DNA of 38,389 nucleotides, from positions 26,543 to 64,931 of the forward strand of contig NZ_RAUX01000013.1 in the NCBI RefSeq assembly GCF_013464485.1. Reading direction: 5' to 3'. Both the position numbers and the translations under genes were made by a program. Positions within the stretch are counted from its first letter, which is position 1. Each line of letters starts with the position of its first letter. The DNA comes from Stenotrophomonas maltophilia. Lineage in GTDB: Bacteria > Pseudomonadota > Gammaproteobacteria > Xanthomonadales > Xanthomonadaceae. A model generated the notes under the pieces. The model saw only the letters and a list, made by a program, of their open reading frames with translations, was not told where the DNA came from and did not search any database. Shown here in pieces: positions 8,580-17,362 of this stretch.

Positions 8580-9518
8580 ATGCAAAGCCTCTCCCTTGCC
8601 GACCTCGATCGACTGGGCCGCAGCAGCGGCTTCCACTATCGGTTGCCTGCCGCGGCGTCAGCCGACGGGTCGGTCGAGCGTTGCGTGGTCCAGGGCAGGG
8701 TGGAGCAGCGATGCCTGCGTCCGGGGATGACGCTGGCGCTGTCGGACGTGATCGCCCATCAGCCGTTCGAGGCGACGTCGGAGTCGCCGCCGGCGTTCTC
8801 GGCGATCGTGATGATGGAGGGACGTGCAGGGGCCCGGTTGGCCGGGCAGACGGTGATCGGCATGAGCCCAGGTGCCGGCGCGATGGTGCTGGCCGAGGCC
8901 GCGCCGATGACCGCGATCCATCCCGCCGGGCAACGGATGCGCAGCCTGAACGTCTCGCTGGATGCACCGGCCGGGATCGACGACCCGGTGATCAGCGAAC
9001 TGCTGTCCACTGCGCGCCGCACCGGCCAGCCCCGCCTGCACAGCTGGCAGGTGCCCGGGCATCTGGAGCACGCCGCCGATCAGGTGCTGTCGGGCACCTG
9101 GCACGGCGCGATGCATGCGCTGCTGTGCGAGGGTATCGGCCTGCAGGTGCTGGCACAGGCACTGGGCACACCTGCAGGGGATGCCTTGCCGGACCTGCGT
9201 GTTTCAGCGCGTGACCGCCGCATGCTGCAACGGGTAATCGATTGCCTGCAGGCTGCACCGGCCGCCGACCACAGCCTGGAGCAGCTGGCGCGCCTGGCCT
9301 GCATGAGCCCGAGCAGCCTGCGCCTGAAGTTCCAGCAGGTGCACCAATGTTCCGTGTTTGGCTGGCTGCGCGAGCGGCGCCTGCAACTGGCCTGCGAACA
9401 GCTGCGACAAGGCTGCAGCGTGCAGCAGGCCGCACATCGGGTCGGCTATCGGCACGCCACCAACTTCGCGACCGCGTTCCGTGCACGTTACGGCATCGCA
9501 CCCAGCCAGTTCCGCTGA
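8580..9518 (+). CDS. AraC-family transcriptional regulator of siderophore uptake
   Basis: A 312-residue regulator. Roughly residues 1-205 are an unconserved sensing region. The C-terminal AraC domain (about 213-312) has two helix-turn-helix motifs: SLEQLARLACMSPSSLRLKF, and SVQQAAHRVGYRHATNFATAF before the family end YGIAPSQFR. It resembles PchR-type regulators, which bind a ferric siderophore and activate the neighbouring receptor gene. The Fur box just upstream and the Fur-boxed siderophore receptor 111 bases downstream support that role. The ATG at 8580 (MQSLSLADLD) has AGGTG before it; the open frame extends upstream through the Fur box, so I rejected longer starts. Confidence 0.85.
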   Translation: MQSLSLADLDRLGRSSGFHYRLPAAASADGSVERCVVQGRVEQRCLRPGMTLALSDVIAHQPFEATSESPPAFSAIVMMEGRAGARLAGQTVIGMSPGAGAMVLAEAAPMTAIHPAGQRMRSLNVSLDAPAGIDDPVISELLSTARRTGQPRLHSWQVPGHLEHAADQVLSGTWHGAMHALLCEGIGLQVLAQALGTPAGDALPDLRVSARDRRMLQRVIDCLQAAPAADHSLEQLARLACMSPSSLRLKFQQVHQCSVFGWLRERRLQLACEQLRQGCSVQQAAHRVGYRHATNFATAFRARYGIAPSQFR

Positions 9519-9585
9519 ATCCGGATCAGCGTCGGCAGCGCGCATACACCTGCTGCGTCCGCGCATACCTGCGCTCACGCTCAGA

Positions 9586-9600
9586 TGACAATAATTCTCA
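9586..9600. promoter_or_regulatory. Fur box of the siderophore receptor gene
   Basis: TGACAATAATTCTCA fits the 7-1-7 Fur motif (TGACAAT-A-ATTCTCA). It sits 30 bases upstream of the receptor start at 9630. An in-frame ATG at 9585 overlaps the box, which argues against that start. Confidence 0.85.
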
Positions 9601-9629
9601 TCCAGCCTTTCTCCCCTGCTGGATCTCCC

Positions 9630-11801
9630 ATGCCTGCCTGTACCCGCCCGAGTGCCCTGGCAACCGCCATCGGCGCGACCCTGGCGCTGTTCAACGCCGC
9701 CCACGCCGCCGAGCGTGCCACGACCGCGACAACCTCGCAGCTGCCGACCGTGCAGGTCACTGCCGACCTTGATGGCAGCACCGAAACGTCGCGTTCCTAC
9801 ACCACCGATTCCATGAGCACGGCGACCGGGTTGTCGCTGACCTCGCGGCAGACGCCACAGTCGGTCAGCGTCATCACCCGCCAGCAGATCGAGGACCGCG
9901 GGCTGCTCAGCACCGCCGATGCATTGGCCACCGCGCCGGGCATCTCGGTCACGCGCAGCGATGCCAACCGCTACTCGTTCTCGGCGCGCGGCTTCGACAT
10001 CGACAACTACCAGTTCGATGGCGTGGTCATGCCGGTGCTGTCGCCGTGGAATTTCGGCGAGAACAACCTGGACATGGTGGTGTACGACCGCATCGAGATC
10101 GTACGCGGCGCCAATGGCCTGATGACCGGTGCCGGCAATCCTTCAGCGGCGGTGAACTATGTGCGCAAGCGTCCGCTGCGTGATTTCGCCGCCAGTGGTG
10201 GCATCAGCCTCGGCAGCTGGGACGCGCGCCGCGCCTGGGTGGACGTGTCCAGCCCCCTCAGCCGGGAAGGGCGGGTGCGTGGCCGCGTGGTCGCCGCGCA
10301 GGCCGAGGGCGACAGCTACACCGCTGGCCTGGACACCACCGCGAAGACGCTCTACGGCGTGATCAGCGTGGACCTGGGCGAGGACACCGGATTGATCGCC
10401 GGTATTTCCTACCAGGGCAACGACAATCGTGGCTTCGGCAGCGGCTTCGCGCTGTTCAACGCCGACGGCACGCGTACCCGCTTCGACCGCTCGGTATCGG
10501 CCACCGCACCGTGGGCACGGATGACCACCGATACCCGCAACGGCTTCTTCGATTTCAACCATCGTTTCGGCAACGACTGGCAGGCACGCGTGTCCTACAG
10601 CCGCTCGCATACCGACATGGAGATGAAGCATCTCTACCGGGGCGGCTATCCCGATCCGGCTACCGGGGCGATGCCCAATGGCAACAGCTTCACTCGTTAC
10701 GACGGCCCAGTGCGCCGCGAGGCGGTCAGTGTCAGCCTGACCGGTCCGTTCCAGCTGTTCGGCCGCCAGCACACTGCGTCGGTCGGCTGGTCGCGCTCGC
10801 GTGACGAGATCGCGCTGGGGCAGTACCGCGCGTTGGCGCCGTTGCCACCGCTGGCCAGCTATTTCGACTGGCACGGGCCGGGCACGCCGGAGCCGGTGTG
10901 GGCCAGCAGCACGACCCAGGCCGATGATCTGGACAACCACCAGAGTGGTGCCTATGCAGTGGCACGGTTGTCGCTGGCCGATCCGCTGCATGTGATCGTC
11001 GGTGGCCGCCTGAGCAACTGGGAGACCGACCAAGTCTACTTCGGCAGCAAGCGGAAGTACCGCTACCGCAACGAATTCGTACCGTATGCCGGTGTGGTCT
11101 GGGACCTGAACGACTACAGCAGCGCGTATGCCAGCTACACCGGCATCTTCAAACCACAGAACAACCGCAATGAATCCGGGCAGTTCCTCGACCCGGTCAG
11201 CGGCCGCAGCTATGAGCTGGGCCTCAAGGGCAGCTGGTTGCAGGAGCGCTTGAATGCCTCGGCGGCACTGTTCCGCACCCAGCAGGACAACCTTGCCGAA
11301 GCTACCAGTGGGCTGGTCGAGGGCAGTACGCAGGCGGCGTATCGTGCGGTGAAGGGCGCAACGGTGGACGGCCTGGAAGTGGAACTGGCCGGTGAGCCGC
11401 TGCCGGGATGGAGCCTGGGCACCAGCTTCACCACCTTCATCGCGCAGGACGCGCAGGGCAGGGCGATCAACACCGCCAAGCCGCGCAGCCTGTTCAAGCT
11501 GTTCACCACCTGGCGACTGCCCGGTACCTGGGACCGGCTGACCATCGGCGGTGGCGTGGACTGGCAGAACCGCATGTACCAGACCGCCACTGCGCCAGGG
11601 AACCGGCGGGTGCCGGTGGAGCAGCCCAGCTACGCACTGGTGAACCTGATGGCGCGCTACCAGTTCAGCTCCAATGTGTCGGCGGCGGTCAACATCAACA
11701 ACCTGTTCGACCGCCATTACTACTCGCAGATCGGCTTCTACAACCAGGGCTGGTACGGCGCGCCGCGAAACGTGATGTTCACGGTGAAGGTCGGCTATTA
11801 A
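9630..11801 (+). CDS. TonB-dependent ferric siderophore receptor (FhuE/FpvA type)
   Basis: A 723-residue outer-membrane siderophore receptor. The signal peptide is MPACTRPSALATAIGATLALFNAAHA. A TonB box-like stretch LPTVQVTA follows. The plug contains SLTSRQTPQSVSVITRQQIED, ISVTRSDANRYSFSARGFDI and RIEIVRGANGLMTGAGNPSAAVNYVRKRP, features typical of FhuE/FpvA-type hydroxamate receptors. The C-terminus VMFTVKVGY ends in an aromatic residue as expected for a barrel. The Fur box at 9586-9600 and the upstream AraC regulator indicate iron-starvation control. The exact ligand cannot be read from sequence. A second receptor of this class is encoded at 34119-36317. Confidence 0.92.
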   Translation: MPACTRPSALATAIGATLALFNAAHAAERATTATTSQLPTVQVTADLDGSTETSRSYTTDSMSTATGLSLTSRQTPQSVSVITRQQIEDRGLLSTADALATAPGISVTRSDANRYSFSARGFDIDNYQFDGVVMPVLSPWNFGENNLDMVVYDRIEIVRGANGLMTGAGNPSAAVNYVRKRPLRDFAASGGISLGSWDARRAWVDVSSPLSREGRVRGRVVAAQAEGDSYTAGLDTTAKTLYGVISVDLGEDTGLIAGISYQGNDNRGFGSGFALFNADGTRTRFDRSVSATAPWARMTTDTRNGFFDFNHRFGNDWQARVSYSRSHTDMEMKHLYRGGYPDPATGAMPNGNSFTRYDGPVRREAVSVSLTGPFQLFGRQHTASVGWSRSRDEIALGQYRALAPLPPLASYFDWHGPGTPEPVWASSTTQADDLDNHQSGAYAVARLSLADPLHVIVGGRLSNWETDQVYFGSKRKYRYRNEFVPYAGVVWDLNDYSSAYASYTGIFKPQNNRNESGQFLDPVSGRSYELGLKGSWLQERLNASAALFRTQQDNLAEATSGLVEGSTQAAYRAVKGATVDGLEVELAGEPLPGWSLGTSFTTFIAQDAQGRAINTAKPRSLFKLFTTWRLPGTWDRLTIGGGVDWQNRMYQTATAPGNRRVPVEQPSYALVNLMARYQFSSNVSAAVNINNLFDRHYYSQIGFYNQGWYGAPRNVMFTVKVGY

Positions 11802-11866
11802 GTTACGGCGTTGCCCTCCGTTCAGCGCCCTGCCTTGTGCGGGGCACCGATGCTGTGCACGATCCG

Positions 11867-11899
11867 GATGCTGCGCCCCACAGCGCTTCACGCAGCATC
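11867..11899 (+). terminator. Inverted repeat, possible terminator or attenuator
   Basis: GATGCTGCG (11867-11875) and CGCAGCATC (11891-11899) are perfect 9-bp arms with a 15-base loop, followed by TTCTTC. It lies between the siderophore receptor and the small secreted protein gene. It is weak as a terminator because there is no clean T-run. Confidence 0.35.
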
Positions 11900-11923
11900 T
11901 TCTTCACGGGAACGGAGCAACGT

Positions 11924-12406
11924 ATGAAGCTGCTGTCCGCTGTGTTGTTGTCTGCGCTTTCGATCTCCGCCGTTCCGGCGCTGGCGGTGGAAGCTTCGCC
12001 CTCACCGCTGCTGGGGCGCTGGTCGCTGGACATTGCTACCTCGGCGCTGCCCGAGGCGCAGCGCCCGAAACAGGTGGTGCTGGAATTCAAGGATGCCGGG
12101 AGTGGACGCTGGAGTTCGCACGTCGACATCGTCCTGCACGACGGCAAGACCATGAAGTCCGATGGCACGCTGTCCCTCGACGGCACGCCGGGCGTCTTGT
12201 CCGGCACCTACGGCGCAGACAAGGCCAACCTGAAACTGCCGGCGCCGAACACCCTGGTGATGCAGCTGGTGGACCACGGTACGCCAGCGTCCACCCGCAT
12301 CTATACAGTAGCGGCCGACCGCACGACGATGACCGAGACCAAGGCGTTCTACGGCCACGACGGTACCCCGATCCTGCAGACCAATCTGTTCAAGCGGATG
12401 CCGTAG
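11924..12406 (+). CDS. Small secreted protein of unknown function
   Basis: A 160-residue protein with signal peptide MKLLSAVLLSALSISAVPALA. The mature part, beginning LLGRWSLDIATSALP, looks beta-rich and resembles small periplasmic proteins that open with a G-W-x-L-D/N-x-x-x-S-x-L-P pattern; I know no function for them. A GGAG ribosome site lies before the ATG at 11924. It is 122 bases after the siderophore receptor, with an inverted repeat between, so co-expression is possible but unproven. It converges on the aceE-type gene. Confidence 0.75.
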   Translation: MKLLSAVLLSALSISAVPALAVEASPSPLLGRWSLDIATSALPEAQRPKQVVLEFKDAGSGRWSSHVDIVLHDGKTMKSDGTLSLDGTPGVLSGTYGADKANLKLPAPNTLVMQLVDHGTPASTRIYTVAADRTTMTETKAFYGHDGTPILQTNLFKRMP

Positions 12407-12417
12407 CGACGTCGTCT

Positions 12418-12446
12418 GCACCACGCCTGCACAGCGGGCGTGGTGC
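12418..12446. terminator. Bidirectional hairpin between convergent genes
   Basis: GCACCACGCC (12418-12427) pairs perfectly with GGCGTGGTGC (12437-12446) across a 9-base loop. It sits between the stop of the secreted protein (12406) and the stop of the aceE-type gene (12458). There is no T-run, so termination is inferred from position and stem strength. Confidence 0.55.
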
Positions 12447-12457
12447 ATGCAGCAGCC

Positions 12458-15127
12458 TTACATCGCAGCCGGATCGCGCTTGCCGGTGTCGATGCCGTAC
12501 CTGTCGATGGCCTCCTGCATTCGCGAACGCTCGATGCGGCCTTCGTCGGCCAGGGATTTCAGGGCCGCCAGCAGGACGAAGTGGCGATCCACTTCGAAGA
12601 ACGTGCGCAGCGACTCACGCGTGTCGGAGCGGCCGAAGCCATCGGTGCCCAGTGCGGTGAAGCGGCGGTCGTTGATGAAGGGACGGATCTGGTCGCCGAC
12701 GATCTTCATGTAGTCGGTGGCCACCACCACCGGGCCGTCGTGGCCCTGCAGGCACTGCTGCACGTAGGGCACGCGCGGCTCTTCGGCCGGATGCAGCAGG
12801 TTCCAGCGTTCGGCGGCCAGGCCATCGCGGCGTAGTTCGGTCAGGCTGGTCGCGCTCCACACATCGCTGGCGACGCCGAAGTCATGCTGCAGCAGCTCTG
12901 CCGCGGCTTCCACTTCGCGCAGGATCGAGCCACTGCCGATCAGCTGCACGCGTGGCCGGGTGGTGTCGGCGACCGCCGGGTGCAGCAGGTACAGGCCCTT
13001 CAGGATGCCCGCTTCGGCGCCCTCGGGCAGGGCCGGCTGCGGATAGTTCTCGTTGAGTACGGTGATGTAGTAGTAGATGTCTTCCTGGTCGACATACATG
13101 CGGCGCAGGCCATCGTGGATGATCACCGCCAGCTCGTAGTTGAAGGTCGGGTCGTACGATACGCAGCTCGGAATCACCGACGACAGCACGTGGCTGTGGC
13201 CGTCATCATGCTGCAGGCCTTCGCCCATCAGCGTGGTGCGGCCCGACGTCGCGCCGAGCAGGAAGCCGCGGGTACGTGCATCGGCAGCGGCCCAGGCCAG
13301 GTCACCGACGCGCTGCAGGCCGAACATCGAGTAGAAGATGTAGAACGGAATCGTGGCCAGGCCATGGTTGCTGTAGGCAGTGCCGGCGGCGATCCACGAA
13401 CAGATCGCACCGGATTCGTTGATGCCTTCCTGCAGGATCTGGCCGTCCTTGGCTTCCTTGTAATAGCTCAGCTGGCCGGCATCCTGCGGGGTGTACAGCT
13501 GGCCCAGGTAGGAGTGGATGCCGATCTGGCGGAACAGGCCCTCCATGCCGAAGGTGCGCGATTCATCGGGCACGATCGGAATCACCAGCCTGCCCAGGTC
13601 CGGGTCCTTCAGCAGGCTGGTGAGGATGCGCACGAAGCCCATGGTGGTGGACTGGCCGCGATCGCCGCTGCCCTGCAGCTGGGTGTTGAAGATCGACAGC
13701 GGTGGCAGCGGCAGCGGATCGACCTTGGCCAGGCGCGCCGGTAACTGCCCACCCTGGATGCGGCGGCGCTCGGCGAAGTAGGCCGCCTCGGCGCTGCCCG
13801 GTTCCGGGCGCAGATAGGGCATCTCTTCCAGCTGTTCGTCGCTGACCGGCAGGTTGAAGCGGTCACGGAAGGCGCGCACCGCGTCGGCGCTCATCTTCTT
13901 CAGCTGGTGGTTGATGTTCTGGCCTTCGCCGGCTTCGCCCATGCCGAAACCCTTGACCGTCTTGGCCAGGATCACCGTCGGCCGGCCGCTGGTGTTGACG
14001 GCCTGCTCGTAGGCGGCGAACACCTTATGCGGATCATGGCCACCACGCGCCAGACCCCAGATATCGTCGTCGCTCATGTGCGCGACCAGCTCCAGCAGCT
14101 CGGGGTAGCGGCCGAAGAAGTGTTCGCGCACGTAGGCGCCGCTCTGCGACTTGAAGGTCTGGTAGTCGCCGTCCACGCACTCCATCATGCGCTGGCGCAG
14201 CAGGCCGCTGTGGTCGCGGGCCAGCAGGTCGTCCCAGCCGCTGCCCCAGATCAGCTTGATCACGTTCCAGCCGGCCGCACGGAAGGTGCCTTCCAGTTCC
14301 TGGATGACCTTGGCGTTGCCGCGTACCGGCCCGTCCAGACGTTGCAGGTTGCAGTTGACCACGAACACGATGTTGTCCAGCCGCTCGCGGCCAGCCAGCG
14401 AGATCGCCGCCAGCGATTCGGGCTGGTCCATCTCGCCGTCGCCGAGGAAGGCCCAGACCTTGCGGCCCTGGTGTTCCTTCAGGCCGCGGTATTCCAGGTA
14501 ACGCATGTAGCGCGCCTGGTAGGCGGCGGTGAGTGGCCCCAGGCCCATCGACACGGTGGGGAACTGCCAGAACTCCGGCATCAGGCGTGGGTGTGGATAC
14601 GAGGACAGGCCTTCGCGGCCGGCTTCGCGGCGGAAGTTGTCCATCCGTGCGGGATCGATGCGGCCCTCTACGTACGCGCGGCCATAGATGCCCGGCGCCG
14701 AGTGGCCCTGGATATAGATCATGTCGCCGTCGAAGGTGTCGGTGCGGCCACGGAAGAAGTGGTCGAAGCCCACGTCGTACAGCACTGCCGCGGACTGGTA
14801 GGTGGCGATGTGGCCGCCGACGTTGGAATGCTTGCCGGCACGCAGCACCATCACCATCGCGTTCCAGCGGATCATCGCGTTCAGGCGGCGCTCGATGGCC
14901 AGGTCGCCCGGGTAGGCCGGCTGGCGCTCGGGCGGGATGGTGTTGACGTAGGCCGTCCAGGCGCGGGTATGCAGGTCGCCGTGCTGCTGGGCATCCAGCT
15001 CGCTCAGCTGGTCGATGAGGTAATGCGCGCGTGGCCGGCCGCCGGCCCGCATCACCGCCTCCAGCGATTCACGCCACTCCCGCGTTTCCAGCGGGTCGGT
15101 ATCGAAGGGGATCAGGGCTTGGTTCAT
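12458..15127 (-). CDS. aceE: Pyruvate dehydrogenase E1 component, homodimeric type
   Basis: An 889-residue homodimeric thiamine-diphosphate E1 enzyme (E. coli AceE is 887) that decarboxylates pyruvate and passes the acetyl group to an E2 lipoyl protein. The thiamine-diphosphate motif runs from GDGEMDQPES (about residue 230) to VVNCNLQRLDG. KHSNVGGHIATYQS and HDPHKVFAAYEQAV are also AceE-like. The ATG at 15127 (MNQALIPFDT) has GGAGA upstream on the minus strand; the frame stays open beyond it, but without family similarity. No aceF or lpd lies nearby, so it may be a second E1 paralogue, for instance an MdeB-like 2-oxobutyrate enzyme. Confidence 0.9.
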   Translation of the reverse strand: MNQALIPFDTDPLETREWRESLEAVMRAGGRPRAHYLIDQLSELDAQQHGDLHTRAWTAYVNTIPPERQPAYPGDLAIERRLNAMIRWNAMVMVLRAGKHSNVGGHIATYQSAAVLYDVGFDHFFRGRTDTFDGDMIYIQGHSAPGIYGRAYVEGRIDPARMDNFRREAGREGLSSYPHPRLMPEFWQFPTVSMGLGPLTAAYQARYMRYLEYRGLKEHQGRKVWAFLGDGEMDQPESLAAISLAGRERLDNIVFVVNCNLQRLDGPVRGNAKVIQELEGTFRAAGWNVIKLIWGSGWDDLLARDHSGLLRQRMMECVDGDYQTFKSQSGAYVREHFFGRYPELLELVAHMSDDDIWGLARGGHDPHKVFAAYEQAVNTSGRPTVILAKTVKGFGMGEAGEGQNINHQLKKMSADAVRAFRDRFNLPVSDEQLEEMPYLRPEPGSAEAAYFAERRRIQGGQLPARLAKVDPLPLPPLSIFNTQLQGSGDRGQSTTMGFVRILTSLLKDPDLGRLVIPIVPDESRTFGMEGLFRQIGIHSYLGQLYTPQDAGQLSYYKEAKDGQILQEGINESGAICSWIAAGTAYSNHGLATIPFYIFYSMFGLQRVGDLAWAAADARTRGFLLGATSGRTTLMGEGLQHDDGHSHVLSSVIPSCVSYDPTFNYELAVIIHDGLRRMYVDQEDIYYYITVLNENYPQPALPEGAEAGILKGLYLLHPAVADTTRPRVQLIGSGSILREVEAAAELLQHDFGVASDVWSATSLTELRRDGLAAERWNLLHPAEEPRVPYVQQCLQGHDGPVVVATDYMKIVGDQIRPFINDRRFTALGTDGFGRSDTRESLRTFFEVDRHFVLLAALKSLADEGRIERSRMQEAIDRYGIDTGKRDPAAM

Positions 15128-15371
15128 GACTGTCTCCAGAGGGCGCCGGTCGGACGTCTGCCTGGGCGACAACACCGGCAGGGCGCACAGCACTGGAGCG
15201 GGGTCGCAACGGCGGGGCCGTGACGCGAAGGGCGGCCGTGGTGGCCACCGAGAAGACAAGCGTAGGTGCGTGCCCGGATCGCGGGTAGACGGGCGCGGCT
15301 TGGGTCTCTGGCAAGCAAGGGTTGGCACGGGGCGCCGTATCATGGCCGGGCGCGCCGGGTGCGGCCGCTGA

Positions 15372-15671
15372 TCAGGCCGGGGACAGGCCCGGGAAGAACA
15401 TCGGGATGACCGCCACACCAACCCCCAGCAGGCACCAGGCCACGATCGGCAGCCAGCCCGAGAGCTGCTGGCAGCGTTCCGGCAAGCGGCGTCCTCCGAT
15501 CCACAGCAGCAGGGTGAGCAGGCCCAGCGCGTAGGCGAGGGCGACGACCACCGGATGCACGTGGACGACACGGCTGGGCGGCCACATCTGCTGCTGGTAG
15601 GCGGTGGTGTGGGCGACCAGCAGCAGGAACAGCAGGCTGCTGAGGGTGTTGATGGCGGTGCGGGCGTTCAT
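15372..15671 (-). CDS. Small integral membrane protein, unknown function
   Basis: A 99-residue hydrophobic protein with three predicted membrane segments: about residues 8-26, 40-60 and 73-93. A strong AAGGAG site lies nine bases before the ATG at 15671 on the minus strand, which supports real translation. It sits 244 bases upstream of the aceE-type gene on the same strand and back to back with the ECF sigma gene. I do not recognise a family. Confidence 0.65.
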   Translation of the reverse strand: MNARTAINTLSSLLFLLLVAHTTAYQQQMWPPSRVVHVHPVVVALAYALGLLTLLLWIGGRRLPERCQQLSGWLPIVAWCLLGVGVAVIPMFFPGLSPA

Positions 15672-15809
15672 TGCGGGGCACTCCTTGTGCCGGCTGCTGG
15701 AAACTGCAGGGGCGGCATTCTAGCGGCTGCGTGCCGGCAGTTGAAACGCCACTGTCATCGATGGCCGTCACCCTGCGGGGCTTTCCAGCCTTGGGGTGGT
15801 TGGCCGGCC

Positions 15810-16325
15810 GTGAACAGCGTGAGGATCTGGGAGAAGAGCTATGCGCTGCGGCGGCGGCTGCTGCGCGGCTTCTTCCTGCGCCGGGGTTCTGCCAGCGAAG
15901 ATGCCGAGGATCTGGCGCAGGAGGTTTACCTGCGGCTGCTGCGCAGCACCGGTGAGCATGCCGACGCGGTCGAGAACCCGGAAGCCTACCTGTTCACCGT
16001 GGCCGCCAATCTTGCACGGGAGCACGCGCGCGCACGTTCGTCGCTGCCGCCGCTGGAGGACGTCGACCTCCTGGCCGAAGTGTTGAAGAGCGAAGAAGAC
16101 ATCGAAGGCGAATTCGAGCGCGCGCAGCGGTGGAGCGATATCCGCAGCACCATCGCACGGCTGCCGGCGACCACGCGGCGGGTGATGGAGCTGCATTATC
16201 GCGACGGGCTGGACTGCCCGGCAATCAGCCAGCAGCTGCAGGTCTCGGTGCACATGGTGCGCAAGCATATCGGCAAGGGGCTGGACGCCTGCAGGAAGGC
16301 GCTGGGCGCCAGGGAGCTCACATGA
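15810..16325 (+). CDS. ECF sigma factor, FecI type
   Basis: A 171-residue ECF sigma factor. Region 2 includes SEDAEDLAQEVYLRLLR and region 4 runs LPATTRRVMELHYRDGLDCPAISQQLQVSVHMVRKHIGKGL, typical of FecI sigma factors that read cell-surface signals. The likely start is GTG at 15810 (protein begins with NSVRIWEKS after the start residue); no ATG in this frame is well placed and there is no strong ribosome site, so the start is uncertain. It overlaps the FecR-type gene by four bases (ATGA), indicating translational coupling. It probably directs transcription of the downstream STN-domain receptor. Confidence 0.9.
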   Translation: MNSVRIWEKSYALRRRLLRGFFLRRGSASEDAEDLAQEVYLRLLRSTGEHADAVENPEAYLFTVAANLAREHARARSSLPPLEDVDLLAEVLKSEEDIEGEFERAQRWSDIRSTIARLPATTRRVMELHYRDGLDCPAISQQLQVSVHMVRKHIGKGLDACRKALGARELT

Positions 16326-17344
16326 AACGGAATCCATCGGGTGCGGCCGACGACGTGATCGCCAGCGAGGCCATGGACTGGTTCCAGCGCAATCGCGAGG
16401 GCGTGCTGGGCGAAGCCGAGCGGGTTGCGTTGCTGGACTGGATGAAGCGCTCGCCGGAGCATGTGCGCGCCTATATGCACGCCCTCGCACTGCACCGGCA
16501 GGTTGGTGAGGCGCTGCAATCGGCATTGGCTGAAGAGGCCTCGGTGCCGCCACAGCAGGCCGCTGCCAAGGTCGTGCCGCTGTTCGGACACGCACAGGCC
16601 CCGCTGCGCAGTGCGCCGCACAGCCGTCGCACGCGTTGGTGGGTGGCGGCTGCCGCAGCCTGTATCGCCCTGCTCGGCGTGGGCCTGGTACCGCAGCTGA
16701 TGCCCACCGAGCAGCTGTACAGCGCCGACCATGGTGAACTGCGTGACCTGGTGCTGCCCGATCAGACCCAGGTGCGGCTGAACGCGGACAGCCGCCTGCG
16801 GGTGCGCATGGGCGGGTTCAGCCGCAGGGCGGAACTGCTGCAGGGCGAGGCGACGTTCGACATCGCCCAGGACCGACGGCCGTTCGAGGTGCAGGTGAAC
16901 GGATTGCAGATCCGCGATATCGGCACGGTGTTCGACGTGTCGCGACGGCTGCAGGGCACCCGCATCGGTGTGGTATCCGGCGAGGTGGAAGTGTGGAGCC
17001 ACGGTGCGGATGCGCGGCGTCTTGCACAACTGGGTAAAGGTCAGGTGGTGCAGGTCGACGCGCGCAGCCATGCGGTCGAGTCGTTGGATGTGCCGTTGTC
17101 GATGCTGCTGGACTGGCAGCAACGCAAGGTCTCTTTCCTGGACGAGCGGCTGGATGAGGTGGCCGCCGCCTTTAACCGCCACAACCAGGTGCAGGTTCGG
17201 GTGCTGGATGAAGGTGCGGCGTCGGCGCGGTTGTCCGGCAGCCTGGACGCGCATCGCATCGGTGCGCTGCAGGCCTTCCTCGAGCGCGATCCGCGTTTCG
17301 TGGTGCGGCGCGAAGGCGACACCGTGCGGGTTGGCAGTCGCTGA
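16322..17344 (+). CDS. FecR-type anti-sigma factor
   Basis: A 340-residue inner-membrane sigma regulator. The cytoplasmic N-terminal part (about 14-60) has the DUF4880-like DWFQRNREGVLGEAERVALLDW. A single membrane segment runs at about 106-124 (WWVAAAAACIALLGVGLVP). The periplasmic FecR domain follows (LPDQTQVRLNADSRLRV, GEATFDIAQD), then a C-terminal STN-like DUF4974 domain (LSGSLDAHRIGALQAFLERD). It receives the signal from the receptor's STN domain and controls the sigma factor. Its start overlaps the sigma gene stop (ATGA at 16322-16325), and the receptor starts 141 bases after its stop. Confidence 0.92.
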   Translation: MKRNPSGAADDVIASEAMDWFQRNREGVLGEAERVALLDWMKRSPEHVRAYMHALALHRQVGEALQSALAEEASVPPQQAAAKVVPLFGHAQAPLRSAPHSRRTRWWVAAAAACIALLGVGLVPQLMPTEQLYSADHGELRDLVLPDQTQVRLNADSRLRVRMGGFSRRAELLQGEATFDIAQDRRPFEVQVNGLQIRDIGTVFDVSRRLQGTRIGVVSGEVEVWSHGADARRLAQLGKGQVVQVDARSHAVESLDVPLSMLLDWQQRKVSFLDERLDEVAAAFNRHNQVQVRVLDEGAASARLSGSLDAHRIGALQAFLERDPRFVVRREGDTVRVGSR

Positions 17345-17362
17345 GGTCGACATGGCCGTGGG

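Noticed and set aside
10143-11891. A 582-residue minus-strand frame opposite the siderophore receptor
   Set aside because: His/Arg/Val-rich composition is typical of antisense reading of a GC-rich gene, and there is no domain.
15752-15772. CTGTCAT ... GTCACC upstream of the ECF sigma gene as a PHO box
   Set aside because: The GTCA cores are 13 bases apart, not 11, so the spacing does not fit PhoB.
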